Positions 31,381 to 44,300 of a stretch of DNA of 64,000 nucleotides are shown here, piece after piece. The stretch is from Apiosordaria backusii. Taxonomy: Eukaryota > Ascomycota > Sordariomycetes > Sordariales > Lasiosphaeriaceae. The notes beneath the pieces are model-generated. The model searched no databases. It was given only the letters and a program-made list of their open reading frames with translations, and had not been told where the DNA came from. The position numbers were made by a program, and so were the translations under genes. The stretch lies in the NCBI GenBank assembly GCA_030549205.1, contig JAUKTV010000006.1:390501-454500 (forward strand), written 5' to 3'. The first letter of the stretch is position 1; the number at the start of each line of letters is the position of its first letter.

Positions 31381-32610
31381 ACACACCTTGAGCGCCGATT
31401 TCGCTTCTTTCTGGTTATCACTGATGATGGCCAGAGGGTGTGGGATCCTATGTTTGTTTAGTAGATCTCTCATGCCCTTGAAAATGGACCTAAAAGCCTC
31501 CGCCGTTTCGTTATTAACCAAGGCAGAGAACTGTGAATAGTTTGAACCTACAGAGTTATGGAGTTTGACTGAAAGAAGGGGAGGCGGTATTTATTGCTAT
31601 TATATGTAATATCGAGATACAAAACTTCTGAGAATCGCTTCATCAACTCGACCAACCGAGGATGACAAAACACGAGGGCCTGAAGTCGATCAGGATCATC
31701 AGGTTCCATCGAAGCCACATACGGAACTCCCTTCTCGTCGAACTGCTTAATCAAACTCCCAGCATCGGTATAACCATTAAGCTCTTCTTGCCGGCGCTTA
31801 GCACGTCGATTGTAGACATCTTGACGGAGGATGACGGCGGCAGGGCTCTGGTTTTCGACCATGACTGTAACCTCGCGAGCTGGGAGTGTTGGTACTTTGA
31901 TAGCCTCGTCAACGATCTCGAGCTCGAAGTCGTACAGCTTGCGGTGTTGTGGATGACTGGTCGCTGATGACAAAGGTAAATGGTTGTGAACCTGATGGAT
32001 GGGATCTTTACTGTAGATAAAGTACCAAGCCCCAGGTTCGCTTCGTTTGGCAACGCCTTTCCATTTGCAACTACGTTTCCATGAAGAAGTCTTTCTGAGT
32101 GTAGCTTTCGGAGGCTTTGGCTCGCCGTAGCGGTCACAAACCATCTCCCATCGAGTGTATTCGCTGTTGGATTTATTGCGGCTATTGTTTCGTGTGACGG
32201 CGTAGCCACAGCTCCGTATATCGAAGTTGATGCTTTTCTGGAGTGTATCGATATCGGGGGCTTCCACAGCAACGGGATCACCCTCAGGTTAAGGCACCCA
32301 GACGGCTGAGTACTCCTCAGGTAGTGGTAGATACCAGTTCCCTTCCTTGTCTGGGCCTCTCACAGTGTCCCAGTTCTTGCCGGGGAGAATTCTTTGGTTG
32401 AGCCCGTAATCCCAGCTTGGTGGTTGAGTGCCATGGAGCAGGTCTTCTGCTTCAGAACCAGCGTCAGAATCACCGGATTCCTCACTGTCTGGGACTTCTT
32501 TATCGTGCCGGGAGAGCTGGGCGTTGACAGGGCGCGTGTCATCGTCGGATGAGGAGTCGGAACGGAGGGGATCGCTTAGCTCAGAGTCGCTACTTTGCGG
32601 AGGCGTTCAT
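31381..32610 (-). pseudogene. MULE (Mutator-like) transposase, FAR1-type DNA-binding plus partial DDE
   Basis: The minus-strand N-terminal part is acidic (near 32560-32400), then an in-frame TAA near 32290. The 239-residue frame 32267-31548 follows: a FAR1-like region (INFDIRSCGYAVTRNNSRNK, then WKGVAKRSEPGAWYF and VHNHLPLS), a linker, and the first catalytic Asp in VLYLDITYNSNKYRLPF. A frameshift near 31560 is followed by the continuation in another frame (FSALVNNETAEAF, then a second Asp in LAIISDNQ, about 31520-31400). These are hallmarks of fungal MULE/Hop-type transposases that cut and paste DNA transposons. The stop, frameshift and abrupt end at the 31318-31380 inverted repeat make it non-functional. 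No terminal inverted repeats for a full element were identified. Confidence 0.75.
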
Positions 32611-32733
32611 GACTCGCGTGAGGTCATTCTGATGAAAAGAAAATGTCAGAGGGTTGTATTCAAACCAGTAGAGCATTGCTACTTGGGATCGTCGGATTTG
32701 TCGGTAGTTCAATTGCTCTACAAGATACCTTGA

Positions 32734-32780
32734 CTGCAAACCGATTTTGATCCGTGGGCACGTGATAAATCGGTTTGCAG
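32734..32780. promoter_or_regulatory. 47-bp near-perfect palindrome between divergent genes
   Basis: CTGCAAACCGATTT (32734-32747) and AAATCGGTTTGCAG (32767-32780) are exact inverse complements. The 19-nt centre is itself almost palindromic (CGTG GG CACG). It lies about 480 bp upstream of the GCN5-like gene. It could be a cruciform, a foldback or a dimeric factor site. Confidence 0.65.
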
Positions 32781-32787
32781 AAGGTGT

Positions 32788-32975
32788 GGAGCGAAGCTCC
32801 ACCGTATCCACCTAAGAATTCTCCGAACCATTGAAGGACCAATAGGAAGCCTGAGAACTATTGGTCGCCAAGACATGCCACGTTTGGAGTTTTGGCCAAT
32901 ACATAGTAAATAGAGCTTCGCTCCAGCCACTGCTTACATCATCAGATTCCAGGTCTGACTTTGGAGCTTCGCTCC
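32788..32975. repeat. Three copies of GGAGCGAAGCTCC
   Basis: One copy in one orientation (32788-32800) and two inverted copies (32913-32924, missing the first base, and 32963-32975) lie within 190 bp in the GCN5-like upstream region. Each copy can form a hairpin. Confidence 0.6.
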
Positions 32976-33256
32976 AATTATGGTAGCTGGCCTGAGGCAG
33001 GAAGGCTCCATGCACCATGCTTGCGTGGTCGAAAAAGAGTGGGGCTCCCTGGGGCACGGGCACGTGACGGGTGAGGTTGCGGCTGTCACATGATACTGTG
33101 GAGTAACCCCTTACCGCAGTACGCAGATCAGCTGAATACCCCGCAACTTACCTCAACATTTCCATCATTCAGGAATCAGGACTGCGATAATTGCAAGAGC
33201 CTGCTCTAGTTTGGATAATATCTATCGAACTTCCAATTCGACAGGATCCGACGCAG

Positions 33257-34546
33257 ATGGACAAAGCAGGGTCGCAATCTTTCCCAACCGACCACGGGCG
33301 AGATCTCCTTGTCGGAAAGCGTGCAGCTTCCGAAGAACTGAATCCCGACACTGATGCCAAAAGGATCAAACTCCCACATGTTGGGTTGACAGAACCGGAA
33401 GTTCAACCTCCAGTTATTCTATCGAGGATTCCTTTCCCAGAGAAGGTAAGCTAAAACCTTTAATTGTCAGGAAAGGTTCTAACTGTGTTAAAGCCTGCAG
33501 TTTTAGAAGAACGAAATGGCGAGATCGAATTTCGAGTTGTCAACAACGATGGCGCCAGAGACAGTTGGATTATCCTTACAGGTCTCAAATGCCTATTCCA
33601 AAAGCAACTCCCGAAAATGCCTAAAGATTATATTGCACGCCTTGTCTACGACCGCAATCATTTGTCTCTAGCCCTCGTCAAAACACCTCTGGAGGTTGTG
33701 GGCGGAATAACTTTCCGAGAGTTTCGTGACCGCAAGTTTGCCGAAATCGTTTTTTGTGCCGTCTCATCTGATCAACAGGTGAAAGGATACGGAGCGCATC
33801 TTATGGCCCATTTGAAGGATTACGTTAGGGCTTCGTCACCTGTAATGCATTTTCTGACCTACGCCGACAATTATGCCACCGGTTACTTTCAAAAACAAGG
33901 TTTTACTAAAGAGATCATACTCGAAAAGTCTATCTGGATGGGATATATAAAGGATTACGAAGGAGGGACACTTATGCAATGCTCCATGCTTCCTCGAATG
34001 CGGTATCTCGAAGTTGGCCGTATGCTTCTCAAGCAAAAGGAAACCGTACAAGCCAAAATTCGTCCCTTGAGTAAAAGCCACATCATCCATCCACCGCCTC
34101 AGCAATGGGCCAACGGCGTTATCACTCCAATTGATCCGCTCTCTATCCCTGCCATTCGGGCAACTGGCTGGTCTCCAGACATGGACCAGTTATCACGAGT
34201 GCCACGCCGTGGACCGCATTTCAACGAACTTCGACGTTTTCTGTATCAAATTCAGAACCACAAACAAGCATGGCCCTTCCTCAATCCTGTCAACAAAGAC
34301 GAAGTCCCCGACTATTACAATGTCATTTCATCACCAATGGATCTGTCAACCATAGAGGAAAGATTGGAGCATGCTTATTATACTGCTCCGAAAGACCTTG
34401 TTGCCGATCTCAAGTTGATATTTAGTAACTGTCGGCAGTATAATGATGCAACAACCGTATACACCAAGTGTGCGGTCAAGCTGGAAAAGTACATGTGGAG
34501 TCTGATCAAGGAGATTCCAGAATGGTATGACCTACTTGAAGAATGA
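33257..34546 (+). CDS. gcn5: GCN5-type histone acetyltransferase with bromodomain (413 aa)
   Basis: Exon 1 is 33257-33445 (ATG at 33257) and exon 2 is 33494-34546. The 48-nt intron has a GTAAGC donor, CTAAC branch (33479-33483) and AAAG acceptor. Splicing restores the conserved PFPEK-PAVLEERNGEIEF join. Gcn5 is the catalytic subunit of SAGA/ADA and transfers acetyl from acetyl-CoA to histone H3 lysines in the nucleus. The HAT domain keeps catalytic Glu (about 147, in FAEIVFCA) and the acetyl-CoA loop QVKGYGAHLM. The bromodomain (WPFLNPV from about 323) keeps the acetyl-lysine Asn (about 380, NCRQYN). Length is normal for fungi. Several positions look more diverged than usual (for example AHLKDYVRAS and the variable bromodomain helix), and the gene stands alone among transposons, so it may be a second paralogue rather than the housekeeping copy. 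Confidence 0.93.
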
Positions 34547-35787
34547 TCGGTATTAGTGCATCTCTTCTTTTGTGTTTGGTATTTACTGAGGAATTGAGGG
34601 TTTGATATAGTGGGAGTCGATATCGGGCGATGGGATTGGGAGTGTTATGAGCGCAAGAAGCAACATTTGGGATTCTACTACCTTTTCAGCACACCTATCA
34701 TCTTACTTTAGTACACTGTTAATATACTTGCGCCTGCCTTGCACCTGGACTTGTAGGGAGTTATACTAGGCTAAACAAGACGATCTTCTCGACAAAGAAC
34801 TAAGAAGTCCCAATAGTCCTGATTTAAGGTAGCTAACTAAACTATCCTGTGTGCCGTACTTCGTTCTTACGTCCTCAATAATGTATCTCACGATTTAACT
34901 ATTTACGCTTGTATAAACTCTCCAATCTTTTGAAAACTTACTATTAGTATATGTTAGGATATGTCGACGGTAGGCCTGATAATTAGGCCTTGCTGAGCAT
35001 GACGAAGCAGTGATACTAAAGCCTAACAAGTATTTGAACTGCGTGATTATTACAGATTGAACATAAAAGCGCGCCTCTGGTGCGCCTTACGGGGTTTTCT
35101 CCGCTGTGGGTAGCCGGGTGCCAGGTAGGCGCTATATGACGGCCGTCCTTTCTGACTTAGTAGTTTTCGGCTTAGTCTTCCTACGCTGGCACGTCTGGAA
35201 GATCTACTCCTAAGGGGCAGGTGCCTTAGGAGACTTAGCTAAAAGGTGCCGGGTAGGTCGCTTGGGAGATTTGGCTGAGAGGTGTTAGGTAGGTTTTTTA
35301 AGAGGTACACTGGCCGATAACCCGCTTAGCGTTCCAAATGTATATGATTTTACGGCTGTTTTATATAATTGTAAGTTATTTTTTAATTAAATATATTAAA
35401 ATCAGGGTTAGTTAAGCGGTACTTTAGTTTATTTACTTACTTTAATATATAAGCTACTATATATTAGTTAATAGGCTTTTAAGTATTAGTTTATAAGGGG
35501 CTTTAGGTTACTTTTAAGTAGGCTGGAGCTTATCTTTATAGGAAGCAGAGGGCTTTTTAAGAGGTATATATTTTTTTTTTACTAAGTAAGTCAATTTTCC
35601 AGAAAAAGTATACTTTTAGTATATTTTATAGGATTTTTCTACTATAGGCAGTTAAATACTAAGTAAGTACTTTAAGAAATTTAATAAATAAAGGTAATTA
35701 TTATAAGAAGTATATATTAACCTTTTTTAATAAAAGTAAATAAAAATAATAAATTAAAGATTAAAAGATTTTTATTTTTATTATTTA
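34547..35787. other. Intergenic DNA becoming RIPped; GC-rich repeat block
   Basis: 3' flank of the GCN5-like gene. At 35090-35320 there are short repeats of ggtgcc(g)ggtaggt and gagacttagct/gagatttggctgag, plus an exact 9-bp inverted repeat CTCCTAAGG/CCTTAGGAG (35207-35215 and 35224-35232). 35340-35782 is TA-rich and may be a decayed LTR. No gene seen. Confidence 0.4.
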
Positions 35788-36346
35788 TGTTATGACCTTC
35801 TGGTAGGAAGTTTAAGTAGGAGGTTTTTGAGGAGACTTTTGAAGGAAGTTTCTAAAGGAAGTTTCTAGGAAGGTTCCGAAGGAAGTTTCTGAAAAGGTTC
35901 TGGAGAAGGTTTTAAAAAAGGCTTTGAAGAAGGTTTTATAGGAAGGTTTATAGAAAAGTCTAAAGGAAATTCTTAAGGAACTTTTTTAAAAAGGTTCTTT
36001 ATATAGGCTTTTATAGTTAATATAGGAAGTATATAAATAAAAGGCTTAATAAAAGCTTCCTTTATAAAGGAAGATATAGAAGTATCTTTTAAAGCTGGAT
36101 TTACTATAGGAAATTAAGGTTAAAAAGGTTACTAAGTATACTTATATATAGAAAAGAAGAAAAGAATAAAAAAAGAAATAAAAATATAATAATTATATTG
36201 TATATAGGATATAATTTATAATAAAAAGTAAAAATAAAATAAGAAGCTTTCTTTAAAAGTTCCTAAACTATAGATCCTTTTAAGGAATTATATAAAGTAG
36301 ACTATAATATTAAGTAAGTCCTATAAAAATATAGAATTTTATAATA
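35788..36346 (-). repeat. Element F left LTR (3' LTR, 559 bp)
   Basis: Begins with a minisatellite of aaggaagttt-type units (about 35805-36000), then unique sequence matching 47521-47884. It is shorter than the right copy by 125 bp, all in the minisatellite. Confidence 0.85.
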
Positions 36347-36879
36347 ATACTTAATATAAAAGAAAGCTTTTTAATCTTTTAAAGAATCGTTACTTCTTCT
36401 ATTATTCTCTTCTTTAAGATTTTATATTATTTCCTTTTAAATAAAAGCAGTATAAAACTCCGTTTTAAAACCTAGTTAATATTTTATATCCTTTATAATT
36501 ATCCTAATTTATTATCTCTTTTTTTTATTGTTTTTAAAGATATTTAAATATATAATACCAGTTACCTCTATTGCTCTATCTTTAACTATAATTTCCTTTA
36601 TAGTTATATTTATACTAATTATAAGTAAAAGTATTTATAGTAATAGTATAAAGATCTTTAAAGCTAGCTAATTAATATAGATTAGTAAAGCCGTTAATAT
36701 TCTTTTTTTAAGTATAGTGTAATCTTACCTTCTATATTTTAATAATAATACTTTTTTTATCGAAAATAAGGATATAAGAGGAGGACCGACTTAGAGGGTT
36801 TAAAAAAGGAAAGTTTTTATAATATAGTAAAGTAGTAAAGTAATAGGCAATGTCTTTTTAATCTATAATAATAAGTAAG
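36347..36879. other. Element F, region between 3' LTR and antisense ORF
   Basis: TA-rich decayed DNA inside element F. No recognisable reading. Confidence 0.4.
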
Positions 36880-38310
36880 TTATATTTAAAAGTTAATATA
36901 ATAGGAATATTAATAAAGGAGCCGGCTTTATAGTAGAAGATATATTTATCTTTAACGTTCTTTATGAAATTCCGGTTTATTTACTGCTTAAATTAAAGAT
37001 TACTTATTATTTTTAAAAGAAGAGGTATGCCTTTTTTAAATCTTTTAATTTTAACTATCCAGTAAAGCTTAACATTAGATTTCTTAAGGTTTTTAAAGAA
37101 TATACCGATCTTTAAAAAGGCTACTTATATATTATAGAATTAATAAAGAGCTTTCTTTTTATTATTAAAAGGCTTCCTTTTTTTTAAATAGTTATAGAAT
37201 ATAGTATATACCTTTATAGCAACTTCTTTATTATAAATAATGTCTATAAGGCTATTATTATAATAAAAGGAGGACTTTTAATAATAAAGTTTTCTTTAAA
37301 TAATAAGGATAATAGGAAGGCTAGTCTTTACTTAATAATCGGTTAACTATAGGCCAATGTTTTAAAAGTTATCCTTTATAATATTTTTAATAACGATAGT
37401 TTAATAAAAAAACTTAATTTCTAGTTAAAAGTAAAAGGGACTATATTAAACTCTTTCTTTAATAACTGGCTTTTCTATTAAATCTTAAATTAACTATCCT
37501 TTAATTTCCTTAAATTACTTTTATTAAAAGATAGTATATAAGTTAAGACTTTTAATAAGGTTATAAGTAATAGGAACATTACTAATAAGGAATTTAATAT
37601 AGAAATTTTCTACTTAAATACCTTGGTTTTAACCTTCCTTTATTAAGAAGCTTTTAAAAAAGTGCTATTTATTTTCTTTAATAAAAGGATTCAGTTAAGA
37701 TTTAATAAAAAGAAAGACCTTATTAAAGAAAAAGTTATATACTTATTTAATAAACTTCCTATAGTTATATATCTTAAAATAGTATAGTTCTTTATTAATA
37801 AAGATATTATAAATGTCCTTACTTATAAAGTTAATAAAGAAGACTGGGTTATAGAATAAAAGGACCTTAGTAAAAGCTTCTTTAATAGTACGGTAGTAGA
37901 TAAGAAAGTAAAGAAGGCGTTAATAAATAATAGAGTTAAAATTTGCCTTTACGTTATTTTTAACTATCTCCTTAATTATAAGGTAAGTAGGTAAATCCTA
38001 TTAAATAGTTCTAAAGGCTTTTTCTTTATAATATTTAAAAAGAAGGTTACTTTAAGTATAGTAATTTAAGTAATAGAAGGTACTAGTACTTTTTTTAAAA
38101 ATACTTATAGTATAAGGTAAATTAAAAGAAGAGTTATTAGATTTAAAAGTAGAGTTATAAGAAATAAGCTTGCTTATTTTACTTATTAAGAAGTTTAAAT
38201 AAAGGTTTAAAGATTATTATAAGTATAAGAATTTAAAAGATAAATTTAAAAAGAATTAAAGTATAGCGGTTAATTATAAAACTAATTAGTAAAGAAAGGA
38301 AGTAAATGAA
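36880..38310 (+). pseudogene. Element F antisense ORF (about 470 codons), RIP-decayed, unrecognised
   Basis: One plus-strand frame stays readable for about 1.4 kb. Interruptions are almost only TAA/TAG, as expected from RIP of Gln or Trp codons, and end at a TGA near 38310. The readable parts (GAGFIVEDIFIFNVLYEIPV, then FKSFNFNYPVKLNIRFLKVF) look protein-like, and the C-terminal part is Gln/Lys-rich and coiled-coil-like. I recognise no family. It lies opposite to pol, between the pol 3' end and the 3' LTR, the same place as the antisense genes of G1 and G2, but it is much longer and shows no similarity that I can see. Confidence 0.5.
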
Positions 38311-41300
38311 AATATAGTAAAGAAAAGGGTAAGGTAATAGAGGTAGGATAGTAAAGGTAACAATTGGGCTTAAAAGTTAACTTATTAATTATTTAAAAGA
38401 GAAAGAAAGCCTTTACTAAAGAAGTAAAGATTTTTTATAGTTATAAAGAAGGTCTTAGGCTTTACTTTTAATTAGCTATTATAAGCTAAAGTAAAGTTTT
38501 AAAGTAGACTTTTAAAATAGCTACCTATTTTAATCAGCAATTACTTTTAACTATAGTAAAGTATAGGAATAAAGTAAGGCTAATATAACTGGTAAAAGTA
38601 TATATTATTTAAAGGTTTAAGTAAGTTCTTTCTAATTAAGAAAAGTATTTAGTAGCTTTAGTCTTAATTTCTAACTTTTATAAAGACTGGATTAGTTAAT
38701 TAAATATTTAATTAATAGTAAATACTTTATTAAGTAAAGAAGGTTTAAATACTTTCTTTTAATAACTAAAGTAAATGCTTAGTTTAATTATAAGGATACT
38801 TTTATAATACCGTCCTTCTTTTAACTAAAGTAAGGACTGCAATTCCTTAATACTTTTTTCTTTAAAGAAAGATAGACTATTATAAAAGAGGCTTTATAAA
38901 AGAAAGTAATATAAGTAAAGCAAGGGTAGATATTTAAAGTAAAATAAAAGCTTAATTTTCTTTTAACTTTTAACTTTAAAAAGGTATTTTTATTAGTATT
39001 TTTATTAATATAGCCTTTTTTTATTTACCTTTACCTTTTAAAAAAAGAACCGGTAAGTACTGTTTATAAATAAGTAATAGTTATTACCTAGAGTTTTTTT
39101 TAAACTACTTTTTATATAAAGTTAGATTTATTATAAGGATATATTAAATTAGTAGATCAATCCTTTTAAGCTTTTAAAGGCCGACCTTTCCTTTAAGGTA
39201 GTAAAGTAAAGGGAAGTACGTTTAAATCTTTTTTCTAATTATTAACTAACTTCTCTTTCTTTTTAATCTTAGCTTTATACTTTTAAATAAACTTAAAGGC
39301 TATTTCTTTTAGTTCTTCCTTATTTAGCTTTATATTATATATAATAAAGTATTTAGCTTAATATACTTAATATATTCATTTTCCTTCCTTTCAATCCTTA
39401 TATAATACAATCCTTTCGACTTTATATATTATATAAGGATTAAAATATCGGTTATTATCTTTAATAATTATAAAAGTAGCTTTTAAAGGTATCTATTAAT
39501 AAAGGTCTTTTTAAAGAGTATTTACCTTTTTAAAAAATATAATAAATACAATTAGATAGATTTTAACATTTAAAGGAAATTTAAATTTATATATTAACGG
39601 TAAGTATTTTCTTTTAATTTTAAAGGGTCTTTTATATTATAAAGCTAACTTTTAACTATATTCTATAAGGATAAAGTATCTTTAATAAAATTTAATTATT
39701 ATCTAATTATTAATAGTAAATTCTTCTTATTAACAATACTTATTATATCGTTCCTTTATATACTTAATAGACTTTTTTATAGCTATCTCTATATTATATT
39801 TAAAGATATTTTAAAAAAGCTAAAGTTTTTTATAGATACTACCTGTTTTTAAAAAAAAGAGGTATATCTTTTTTCTAATAATTAGTTTATTTAAAAAGTA
39901 TTTAATTATTTTAAAGTATTGGTTATTTAATAGGGCTTATAAATAGAAGATAGCTTTTATTTAATTTTTCTTAAAGTATTTTTATATTTAAAATCGGAAG
40001 GCAATTTCAACTATTTAGTTATACCTTTTTAATAATCCATTAATTTAAAGATAATATATAGTAAATATAAAGAGTTTTACTTTTAATTATTTTTAAATTT
40101 CCTTTTAAAAGTCTTCTATTTATTAAAGGTCTTTATCGTTAATAATTATAAAAGGAACTTTCTATCTATAAATAAATAAATACTAAAGAAAGATCTTTTC
40201 TTAGGTTTTAGCAATATAAGAATTTACTTTAAAGATTATTAATTCTTTTTTAGAAAATTTATAGGTTATTATAAAAAAGGTATTAAATATTAAGTATTTA
40301 GTAACCTAATAAGGTAAGTTTTTATTAAAATATAAAGAAAGGCTAGTAATAATATCGAATATAATAATATAAAAAGGAATTAAAAGGAAAGCAATAAGCT
40401 AGAGTTTTCTAATAAGCCTCTATCAGTTAATTTAGTTTATTTAATATTTAAAATACTATTAGATATAATCTATAATTTTCTTTTTAAGGTTATAAATAAA
40501 GAAGGCTTTTTAAATTTAATACTAAGTTTAAAAGATTTTAAAGTAAAAGTTATAGTTATAGTAGTATTTAAAGATATCTTTTATATAACTGCTAAGTATA
40601 TAGAGTTATTAAAGTATCTTTAATCTTTAAAGATAGAAAAGCCTATTTATTAAATAGTAATTATAAAGTTTTTTAAGCTTTTTTTTAAAGATCTTATTTA
40701 TAATAGGCTTAAAATAAAAGTCCTATTAATATCTTTTTCTTAATTTAATAGTAAATTCTCTAAAAGAGTGGAAAGAACAGTCCTTTAATATAAAACCTTT
40801 ATAAAATAGTTAATTATAAAGTTAAGTATATTATTATAAAATCCTATTACTTTTTAGCTTATCTATAAAGCCAGTAATATAGATTTTATTAAAGGTAAAT
40901 ACTTTAAGGTATTTTAAAGTAAGTTTAAAAAGGCAATTAAGGCTATTAGTAATTACATTGGTTTTTTCTAAAATATACTATACTTTAAATCGGTATTAAA
41001 ATAAATAGAAATAAACTATTAGTAATTATTAATTTACCTATATACTATTTACAGTATATATATTAATATTAATAATAAAACCTTTAAAGATAGTATAATC
41101 GGTAATAATAGTAATAAGGTAATTTAAAAATATTAATATAAAGTAAAGCTTCTTTAATATTTAAATTATAGTAGCTATTTTAAGCTCTATTAGTTAATAA
41201 TTCTTTTTAACTATATTAATATACTTATTAAAGTATATTACTGGCTAAATATCTATTAAATTAAAAGAAGATACTTTATTTTATATAGATCCTTCTTTAA

Positions 41301-44300
41301 AATAGAAAACGACTACTTTAAAACCGTCCTTATTTACATTAGTAAGAATATACAGTCTTTTAATTAAATTAAAGTAAATAATAGTAATTCTAAAGTAAAA
41401 GACAGCCTTAATATCTTTAAAGGATTTACCTTTTTATTAATAAGTTTAAAAATAAGCTTCCTTATAATATCTTTTTTCTATATTTTAAAGATCTATATAC
41501 TATTGTCTATTTTAATAGCCTTTAAAAGTTCTGTTTTTTATTACTATAAAGGATTTATTCTTATAGTATATCCTTCTATTAAATAATAAAGAAATCCGGT
41601 CTTTTTAATAAATATTTTAAGATTTTAAAGTATAGTAGGGAACTTAATGTCTTAAATAGCCTTAGCTTTTTTATCGGTAATAGAGATTCCTTTTTTATTT
41701 ACCTTAAACTTAAAGAAATAAATAGAAGGGTATTTTAAAAAGGACTTTTTAAGGAATAATCTTAATTTAATCTTTTTAAATATCTTAAAGACTTACTAAA
41801 TATACTTAAGATAGTCCTTATTATTATTTAAAAAGATAACGATATTATTAATATATATAGTATAGTAATAAGTAAGTTCTGTTTTCTTAATAAAGTAGTT
41901 TATTTACTATTAAATATATAAAAGAAAGTTGTAGAAATCTATAGAAGCTATCTTTATAGCTTCTATTCTATATTTTAAAATAATAGTAAATTTTAGCCTA
42001 TTCTTTTTTATAATTAGGAATTAATAAAAGAACTTAATAGTATTAACTACTATAATCTAAGCGTTTTTTTATAACTTTTTTATAATAATGCAAGTAAAGG
42101 ATAGTAAATAGAAATCTAATATTATAACTTAGTTAATTATATAAAGGTTAATAACTAAATAGCTCTTTACTTTACCTTTTATAGTTTAGTAGACTATAAA
42201 AACTAAGGCTTTAAAAGTAGTTAGAAAGGTAATAGTAAATATAAGACCTTAATAGTATAGTCTATCGAATAGTTTATTTACTATATTATAATCCTTAAAG
42301 CTAAGGTAATATAGTTTAAAAACTACCTTTTATTTATATTAATTATTAATAAACTGAATTTTTATATAGTATTTAAAGAAAAGGTCGATTGGTCTTTAAT
42401 CTTTCTAAATAGTAGGAAAGTTATAAACTAACTTCTTAAGCTTATTTATAAAAGAAAGGCTATCTTTATAAATATATACTTTATTTTTAAGCCTATACTT
42501 TAAAACTTTCTTATCCTTAATAATTTTTAAAATAGGTTATAGTTCTAAATTCTTCCTTTTCTTTTTATCTTTATTATTTAATAAATTAAAAGGATTTTTT
42601 AATAACTTCTTTTATAATAAATTAAGCTTAGGTTTTAAGTTAAAAAGTTTTCTTTTGTTTTTATCTTAAGTCTTTTTTACTGTTTCTTCCTTTAGGAAGT
42701 TTAAAAAGTCTTTTAATTAAAATAAAGAGAATAAATATCTTTAGTTTCTTTCTATATTAAAGTAGTACTTAATAAAGTAGTTCCTTATATAGGACTATCC
42801 TTTTAATATTTTAATAATACTTTTAAAGGTAATAGTATATAGAGTTCTTATCCTTTAAAATATATAGATTTTAATAGGCTTTTTAAAGATATTATAGTAT
42901 ATGATATAGTTGTTTCTATATTAAAGAGCGTTATATATTTCTATTAATTTTAAAAATAAGTAAGTACAATCCTTCTTTAAACTTAAGTACTTAATTATAA
43001 AATATTTCTTCTTATTTAATTAAATAATATTTAGTTTTATAGCTTTAATATTAAACCGGTTTTTTTCTTTTTTAATTTCTTCCTATTTAATAAAATATAG
43101 TACCTTTAAACCCTAATATCCCTTAACTTTTATATAGCTTTAAAATAGGAGGAGATTTATTTAATAATTCTATAGAAAAGATTGGTTAAGTAGGATTCTA
43201 ACTTTTAAAGATTTAACTATATTTACTATAATTAAAATAAAGGACATTACTTTCTATCCTTTACAGTCTTTACTATATAAGTAAATTTAAAACTTTACTT
43301 AGTTAAAAGTTTATTATAGCCCTTACTTAACACCTTAAAGTTTAAAAGGTTTATTAAATATCTATTTAATATTTAAAATCTATTTTAATAGTCTTTTAAT
43401 AATAATATATCTTTTAACTTTTATATTAATATAGATTTACTTTATTTTACTATTTAAAGTTAGTAAAATAGGTACCTTTATTTAAATAAAGGTATTATAA
43501 AAGATAGACTTAAATATATTAAAGTTAAGAAAGGAAGGGAGTATATATAAAGTATTAATAAAGCTTAGTTTTTAAAAGGTTATATTTTATAAAAAAGCCT
43601 TGCCTTTTTTTTTAAGTAAAAGATATTTTAATCGGGGTCTTTAATAATAGAAGTTACTAAGCAGTTCTCTATATAATAGGGTAAGTCTTATAGTATTTAA
43701 AATATTATAAGGTACTGCTAATAAGTTAATTATATTTTAAATACCGAATATATATAAATATCTTTTACTTTAAATATATAATAGATTTAATTCCTTTTAT
43801 TATTAAAGTTAAGGTTATTATTAAAGATATTGCTATTATCTTTAAGTCTACTAGTATTATTATATTTAAAGTTATTATTAAAAAAACTAACTATAGGCTT
43901 ATTAGTATTAATAATATTAATTCTTAAATCCTTTTAATGTTTAAGGTATTTATTTAGATTTTACCGTATCTTTAAGTCTTTATCTTTTTATTATTTAGTA
44001 GTTAAAGGATATTTAAATTACCGGCTAGTTTAATAGTCAAACTTTCTATAATTAAACTTTTGGCAATTATTTTAAAGTTAATCTTTAAAGTAAATATTAT
44101 TATAACAATTCCTTATTTATTTCTATTAAAGACAGCTATATTTAATTTAATCTTAATAGCTTTAGTAATATTTTAACCAGTCGATTGTAAGATAGTACTA
44201 TACTTTTATATTTTTTATAGCCTTATCTTTAAATATATACTAATAGAATAGGTTACTATATTAATTTTAATTTTTAAAAAATAAGATAGCCTTAAAAAGA

